From contig NZ_JARAJZ010000010.1 of assembly GCF_028765345.1 (NCBI RefSeq), positions 62,001 to 126,000 of the forward strand: 64,000 nucleotides of DNA. Direction: 5' to 3'. This document shows, piece after piece, positions 59,527 through 64,000 of this stretch (positions are counted from its first letter, which is position 1; every line of letters starts with the position of its first letter). A program made the position numbers and the translations under genes. Below the pieces are notes generated by a model. It worked only from the letters and a program-made list of their open reading frames with translations, searched no databases and was not told the DNA's origin. The DNA comes from Sporolactobacillus sp. CQH2019 (GTDB taxonomy: Bacteria > Bacillota > Bacilli > Bacillales > Sporolactobacillaceae).

Positions 59527-60089
59527 GAGAAAAGGTTACTAGGCAAATGATTCTCCAAGTCAGCGAGGAAATCGTCAATCAAGAAGGATATGAAAACCTG
59601 ACGCTCGCAAAAGTGGCAAAGGCATTGGAAATTAAGACGCCGTCACTGTACAATCATATTTCGGGCCTGAACGATCTGCGAAAAGCCCTGGCCCTGCGTG
59701 CTCTGAAACGGTTTAATCATCAGATCATGACCGCAGCCGTCGGCAGGTCGGGTGAGGAAGCGCTGAAAGCCATCGGCTTCGCGTACATTCATTTTATGAA
59801 AGATAATCCCGGATTATATGGGACGGCTTTAAACATGCTTGATTCGCAGGATACGGAAATCGATCAAGCGGGTTCGGACGTCATCGCCATTATTCTGCGG
59901 GTGCTGGAGCCGTATCATCTGAGTAAAGAGCAGGCGATTCATTTCGTCAGAGGACTGCGTGCGCTGTCACACGGTTTTGGGACACTTGAGAGACAGGGCG
60001 GGTTCAATATCGACGTGCCTCTCGATCAATCGATTTCCATCGCCTTTGATATCTTTATAAAAGGCATGGTTGCGCTGTCGAAGGTGTAA
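59523..60089 (+). CDS. TetR/AcrR-family regulator
   Basis: 188 residues. N-terminal TetR helix-turn-helix (NLTLAKVAKALEIKTPSLYN) and a helical ligand-binding C-terminal domain. Coupling to the metallo-hydrolase suggests that it represses this operon through the palindrome in the upstream promoter, with the hydrolase substrate or a related compound as inducer. Confidence 0.9.
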   Translation: MREKVTRQMILQVSEEIVNQEGYENLTLAKVAKALEIKTPSLYNHISGLNDLRKALALRALKRFNHQIMTAAVGRSGEEALKAIGFAYIHFMKDNPGLYGTALNMLDSQDTEIDQAGSDVIAIILRVLEPYHLSKEQAIHFVRGLRALSHGFGTLERQGGFNIDVPLDQSISIAFDIFIKGMVALSKV

Positions 60090-60463
60090 ATGGAAGCAGA
60101 GCGGAAAAAAGAAAAAACATGGCCGGTGGATCTATCGCTGCTGATAATTGCCATGGCCCGGGATTTCAGCTGGTCAGACCGGCCGAAATATATGCTGACG
60201 TTCTTCCTCGCACTATTATCCTTAACGGAATCGAAGAAAAACCGGCATCTATATTTTGAAGGCTGAAAAAGTTCAGGATCACTTTGCAAATTGGAAAGAA
60301 ATAATGCCGGTTCGGGCCGGAATGACCCATCGTGGAAATTTCCAATGAACAGTCTGTTCATGTCCCTTTACTGAATTCCCGTATTTTCAGACGTTCCGTT
60401 CTCTGTAGATTGTTTTTGTCATACTTGTTCCCGATAATAACGGCTGAGAAAAGCCCCGAATAG
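60090..60463. other. Intergenic region, nothing recognised
   Basis: About 370 bases; a leftward frame at 60026-60361 overlaps the tetR end and has no start signal. Nothing further is supported. Confidence 0.35.
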
Positions 60464-60504
60464 AAAGAGCATGTTTCAAAAAATGGATTGAAGCATGCTC
60501 TTTT
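60464..60504. terminator. Terminator between converging genes
   Basis: AAAGAGCATGTTTCAA (60464-60479) pairs with TTGAAGCATGCTCTTTT (60488-60504) in an approximately 15-base stem with one interruption, around an 8-base loop. T residues follow in the rightward direction, and A residues begin the stem. Confidence 0.7.
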
Positions 60505-60589
60505 ATTGATGGTCGGACCTTTCTATTATATATAAAAGTGGAACATTTTTATTTTTCTTGTTCAAATCGACTGTTTTTAGTCTCCTTTT

Positions 60590-61455
60590 TTATTTCCCTA
60601 AAACAGACCAATGTTGCGGGCGGGCAAGCCGGTGCGGCAGTTCAGTGTGTACATCGCCTTCAGCCGAATTGATCTGCGCCTGGGTAAGAAAGATACTGCC
60701 GCTGAGATCGGCACCGCTGAGGTCGGCGTCTCGTAAATCGGCACCGATGAAATCGGCCGCCCGCAAATCGGCGCCCCGGAGATCGGCGGCGATTTGCGGG
60801 CGCCTCTTAAGTCGGCTCCTTTGAGATCGGCCCCTCTAAGCTGTGCGCCGATAAGATCGGCACCGCGCCGGTTGATTCGTTTATTTTTCAGCTGCCGGCA
60901 TGACTTCGCCCATACGCGTTCGCTTGTTTCTAAAAGCAGAGTGTTAATTTTTGACCGGTGAGCGGGAACGTCGAGTTTCAGGAGCGAATCGGGATTCAGC
61001 TGAGCCAATTGCTGCGTTTCATCGAGTGCGAGGCGAAGTTCTCCATGAAGCGGCAGCGATGTTTTTAAGGCAAGAGCTTCCGTCAGATAGCGGAGCATCT
61101 CGTGAAGCTGCAGCATAACCGGAAATACATCGAACATTCTCCCGGCTGTTTTCTGATTGTCATGCCAATCGATCCCTTTGAATGTAATTTGAGAAACCTG
61201 TTGTCCGGCACCGAAACAATCGAAAGCGGTACATCCTTTAAACCCCTTATGTCTGAGATCTTTATGGATGCTGCAGCGAAAGTCCGTCTGCAGATTCGGG
61301 CAGGGCTTGCCGGACTTTTTTTCAATCGCGAAATCCGCTGATGCCGCGAAAGACAGTGCGACACAGCACAGGCCGAAGCAGTGCCTGCAGTCGGGGCGCA
61401 GGCTGCCGCCGCTTCTATCACGTCTGCAATTTGGCTCATCATCATTCTCAAACAA
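60590..61455 (-). pseudogene. Pentapeptide-repeat protein, frameshifted near 60790
   Basis: The N-terminus (RPDCRHCFGLCCVALSF, FDCFGAGQQVSQITFKG) and helical core are typical of the Bacillus/Streptomyces pentapeptide family of about 280 residues, and the repeats begin GADLIGAQLRGADLKGADL. Near 60790 a one-base shift changes frame; the other frame gives the expected AADLRGADLRAADFIGADL and QAQINSAEGDVHTELPHRL ending PQHWSVLGK at TAA 60590. In the first frame the tail is nonsense (KSPPISGAPICGR). Either a real frameshift or a base error. The N-terminal Cys cluster is a family feature of unknown role. Confidence 0.7.
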
Positions 61456-61472
61456 TGGGTGCTGCTCCCTTT

Positions 61473-62000
61473 TTACAAATTAATATCGCCGTCGGCCAGG
61501 GTCAGAAACCGATGGTTCCAGACAGATTCATGATGGGCGATGATCTCCTGCGCTTTCAGAACGGAACTGTCCAGGGTACTGTGCGTGTGCCGAAATAACC
61601 TGTTATGCTGCAAGCCCAGGCTGTATGCCGCCCGGATGGTCGTATCCAGGCAGAATTCGGTCTGCGCGCCTGCGAAAGTTAACCGGTCGATTTTATTTTT
61701 CTGTAAATAGTTCAGAAGATCCGTCCGGTAAAATGCATCCCAGCTCGTTTTTCTGATCACGGGGTCCGATTCCGACCGGTTTAAATTCTGATGGAGCTGC
61801 CAGCCGGGTGTCCCTTCAAAGAGTTCATCGTCGGGATCCTGGCTTGTGTGCTGGATAAAGATCACCGGGACATCCTGGTCGTGGGCCTGATCGATTAAGC
61901 AATTGATATTTTTCAGTACACGTTCTTTTTCATACAGATCGTTTTCCGGGCTATTAAAAAAGATTTCCTGCATGTCGATGACAATCAATGCCTGTTTCAT
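61473..62000 (-). CDS. Isochorismatase-family cysteine hydrolase
   Basis: 175 residues. Conserved ALIVIDMQEIFF (Asp) and AGAQTEFCLDTTIRAA (nucleophile Cys) with RKTSWDAFYRTDL carrying a catalytic Lys. Family members hydrolyse isochorismate, nicotinamide or N-carbamoyl amides; this short form fits general amide hydrolases. The substrate is unknown. A second paralogue lies directly upstream in the same direction, so they may be an operon. Confidence 0.87.
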   Translation of the reverse strand: MKQALIVIDMQEIFFNSPENDLYEKERVLKNINCLIDQAHDQDVPVIFIQHTSQDPDDELFEGTPGWQLHQNLNRSESDPVIRKTSWDAFYRTDLLNYLQKNKIDRLTFAGAQTEFCLDTTIRAAYSLGLQHNRLFRHTHSTLDSSVLKAQEIIAHHESVWNHRFLTLADGDINL

Positions 62001-62038
62001 ACAGCCGGTACCTCCCCAGTTTTATCAGGTAAAACCGC

Positions 62039-62590
62039 TTATTTACAACAGTAGGCTGCTGCCGATTCCACTTCGGAAAAACCGGACAAAGCTGAAAGGA
62101 AAGCGTTCTGCACATCCGCCGCGGATACTGTGGATCGGCCGAACGAAAGATCGCGCGTCGCGCACGCGTCGGAAATCAGTTTGACTGGATAGCCCAGTTC
62201 TTTAGCCTGCCGCGTCGTCGAATCGATACACATATGAGTCATCATACCACAGATGACCAGCCGATTGACTCCCTGCTCCTGTAATTTTTCCTGAAGGACT
62301 GTTTGTAGAAAGCTGTTTGGATAGGCTTTTTCAATAATATACGCATGCGGACCGGATAAGAAAGGGTCCAATGACGCATGGAACCGGGCGCCGTCTGTGT
62401 CCGCCAGAAAGAAGGCGGCATCTTTTGAACGGCTGATATGCCGGATAAAAAAGACGGGACGATCTTCGCTATTAAATTTTTTTATTAAGAGAAGAATATT
62501 TGCCAGTGCTTTTTCCGGCTGATGGAGCGGATAGGCTCCGCCTTCAAAATAATCATTCTGTACATCGATAATGATTAGCGCTTCCTGCAT
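62039..62590 (-). CDS. Isochorismatase-family cysteine hydrolase, paralogue
   Basis: 183 residues. Motifs ALIIIDVQNDYFEGG, catalytic Lys in IEKAYPNSFL and Cys in GMMTHMCIDSTTRQAKELGY. It is closest by motif to the general cysteine-hydrolase branch. It lies 38 bases upstream of the first paralogue and is probably co-transcribed. Their pairing suggests gene duplication with divergence; the products cannot be assigned. Confidence 0.87.
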   Translation of the reverse strand: MQEALIIIDVQNDYFEGGAYPLHQPEKALANILLLIKKFNSEDRPVFFIRHISRSKDAAFFLADTDGARFHASLDPFLSGPHAYIIEKAYPNSFLQTVLQEKLQEQGVNRLVICGMMTHMCIDSTTRQAKELGYPVKLISDACATRDLSFGRSTVSAADVQNAFLSALSGFSEVESAAAYCCK

Positions 62591-62707
62591 GGATGGCCCT
62601 CCCTTGTATTGCTTATCCTTAATGATAGCGATTGATAGACGGAAAAAGAAGATGCTGATGAAAAAAGATTCTGCGGAATCACTTTCACGATGGAAGGATG
62701 ATCGGAT

Positions 62708-63111
62708 TTGGATGCGATCGATAAAAAAATAGTCGGGAATAAAAGAAAACAGCCGTTTGACCTGGAAAGAACTTGGCGAAAGGGTGCATTTGACCGGTCA
62801 GCCAGTCAGGGCACGCGTCGAACGGCTCGTTGAGGGAAAGAAGATCCGGAGGTTCACGATGCATGACGAAACAGCATTTATCACGATGTATGGGTTCTCA
62901 GAATGACGGCATTTTTGAAAGCACAATGGCCGCCGATCCGTATGTCGAATCGCTGTACATAATTTCTGGAGACGGATGCTGCCTGCTGGCCGTGCATTTT
63001 TCACCCGGTGAACCGGACCATTTTTGCAAAAAGTTGTTGAACTATGGACGCTGCAAGGTTAACATTTCCATAAAGCAAGTCAAGCAGGTTGAAGCTGACC
63101 GCTGGTGGTGA
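62708..63111 (+). pseudogene. Lrp/AsnC-family regulator, broken by two frameshifts
   Basis: Three frames join into an AsnC-type regulator. A TTG at 62708 gives DAIDKKIVG. A second frame gives NSRLTWKELGERVHLTGQPV and VRARVERLVEGKKIRR. A third frame gives SQNDGIFESTMAADPYVESL then YIISGDGCCLLAVHF and a final GRCKVNISIKQVK to TGA 63109. Winged-helix and C-terminal effector domains are both clear when the frames are joined. Two single-base shifts are needed, near 62740 and 62895, so the protein is not made unless these are sequence errors. Confidence 0.65.
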
Positions 63112-63149
63112 ACGGAATAAGAAGCTTATTCAGACCGGGGAGGCGCAGA

Positions 63150-63593
63150 ATGAATTTAGCAGAGATTTTGAAAGACACGCAATATAGATATGAAATCATT
63201 CAACATGAGAAGCCCATCCTGACTCGGGAAGAAGGCTCGGATTTTTTGGGTATTGAAGTCGGCCAGACGGCTCCGACGCTGATTCTTAAAACAGATCAAG
63301 GATTTTTAGGAGCCATTATTTCGGGAAGCCGCGAAAAAATCAATTTTGATAAATTGGCTGATCTGCTGAATTACAGTAAGGTAGAATTAGCATCTCCGAA
63401 GGAAGTTCGGAAAACAACGGGATTTGATGTTGGGAGTGTTGCCCTGATAGGGTTCGGTTTACCTTGTGTGGCAGACAGGCGTCTGTTCGGCTATGACTTT
63501 ATTTATGGCGGAACAGGGCAATCAACGTCTACATTAAAAATCGAGCCGCAGGCTTTAACTGAACTAAATCAAGTGCTTTTGATGTTTGATTAA
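63150..63593 (+). CDS. YbaK/prolyl-tRNA deacylase-like protein
   Basis: About 147 residues from ATG 63150 with GGGGAGG upstream. Family motifs: LILKTDQGFLGAIISGSREKINFDK, LASPKEVRKTTGFDVGSVALIGF. Proteins of this group hydrolyse mischarged aminoacyl-tRNA (Cys-tRNA-Pro or Ala-tRNA-Pro) and belong to the YbaK/ProX superfamily. The GxGxxP block (GFGLPCVADRRL) is present. Which mischarged tRNA it edits cannot be determined. It is monocistronic or heads a small operon with the partial nitrilase. Confidence 0.88.
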   Translation: MNLAEILKDTQYRYEIIQHEKPILTREEGSDFLGIEVGQTAPTLILKTDQGFLGAIISGSREKINFDKLADLLNYSKVELASPKEVRKTTGFDVGSVALIGFGLPCVADRRLFGYDFIYGGTGQSTSTLKIEPQALTELNQVLLMFD

Positions 63594-63714
63594 GAGGCAG
63601 AAAATTATTCATCCGTCCGCAAGCGGCCTATAGCAAGTGATAGGTACAGGCTAAATGGCTTTCAGTAACAAAATCCAAAGAATAATTGACAGGATATGAG
63701 GGGGGCAGGGCCTA

Positions 63715-64000
63715 GTGGATTCATTCAGAATAGCGATTGTACAAAGTAAACGCGATCCCTATAATTGCCGGCTGAACACAGAAAAAGGGTTAAAGATCGT
63801 CAGGGAAGCAAAACGGCGCGAAGCAGACATTGTCTTGTTTCCCGAATGCTGGATTACAGGCTATGAATTTCCCGATTTTGATAAAGACCTGCCGTTGAAA
63901 GAAATCGAGAGAATGCCAGAATATCAGCAATGGTTTTCCCGCTCTCTGGATGAGGGAAGCCCGTATATCTGCAGATTTTGCGAACTTGCGAAAGACCTGC
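63715..64000 (+). CDS. Carbon-nitrogen hydrolase (nitrilase superfamily), truncated by window edge
   Basis: The first 95 residues from GTG 63715, with GAGGGGGG 9 bases upstream. The start FRIAIVQSKRDPYN and the segment ADIVLFPECWITGYEF contain the catalytic Glu of the nitrilase superfamily. The rest, including the catalytic Lys and Cys, lies beyond the window. Amidase or nitrilase substrates cannot be predicted. Confidence 0.85.
   Translation, partial: MDSFRIAIVQSKRDPYNCRLNTEKGLKIVREAKRREADIVLFPECWITGYEFPDFDKDLPLKEIERMPEYQQWFSRSLDEGSPYICRFCELAKDL

Overview
The window looks like a chromosome segment of a low-to-mid GC Gram-positive bacterium of the class Bacilli, possibly a Sporolactobacillus-like lineage. 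The evidence is AGGAGG-type ribosome binding sites, a LevR/ManR sigma-54 activator with a mannose-class PTS and ManO, a CcpA-type cre palindrome, an Rph-type rifampicin phosphotransferase and many GTG/TTG starts. Genus assignment is inference.

Layout. 0-4 kb: leftward genes of an integrated mobile element (a wHTH protein resembling replication-relaxation proteins, an uncharacterised partner, a highly structured non-coding stretch, several orphan genes). 4.1-17.3 kb: an AT-rich defence island. It holds a methylase-like protein fused to a specificity-like half with a degenerate SAM motif, an orphan 167-residue protein, a complete type I restriction-modification set (hsdM-hsdS-hsdR) and a large STAND-type NTPase split over two frames at an A6 run. 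17.3-19 kb: gene-poor, decayed DNA. 19-27.5 kb: an RpiR regulator divergent from an operon for mannosylglycerate-type osmolytes (PTS EIIABC, GH38 mannosidase, GH13_18 phosphorylase, glycerate kinase). 28-30.5 kb: orphan genes and a frameshifted pseudogene. 30.6-37.7 kb: a LevR sigma-54 activator, a near-consensus -24/-12 promoter, and a mannose-family PTS (extra IIB, IIAB, IIC, IID) followed by ManO (DUF956). 38-40 kb: small orphans, including a possible CxxC microprotein. 40-42.7 kb: rifampicin phosphotransferase. 43.0-43.8 kb: a higher-order 103-bp tandem repeat. 44-64 kb: ordinary accessory metabolism and regulators: alpha/beta hydrolase, LysR, VOC protein, soluble sugar-dehydrogenase-like protein, acyl-CoA/ACP synthetase, methyltransferase, DUF1801, flavin reductase, threonine aldolase, MFS transporter with a divergent WYL regulator, an MBL-fold/TetR pair, pentapeptide protein, two isochorismatase-like hydrolases, YbaK and a partial nitrilase.

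The two PTS clusters each carry their own regulator and together suggest a sugar/osmolyte scavenger. Four loci (STAND NTPase, pentapeptide protein, Lrp/AsnC regulator, 30-kb orphan) show frame breaks that are either real decay or residual sequencing errors. The strongest candidates for something new are the degenerate methylase-specificity fusion beside a split STAND NTPase and the nested 103-bp repeat array.
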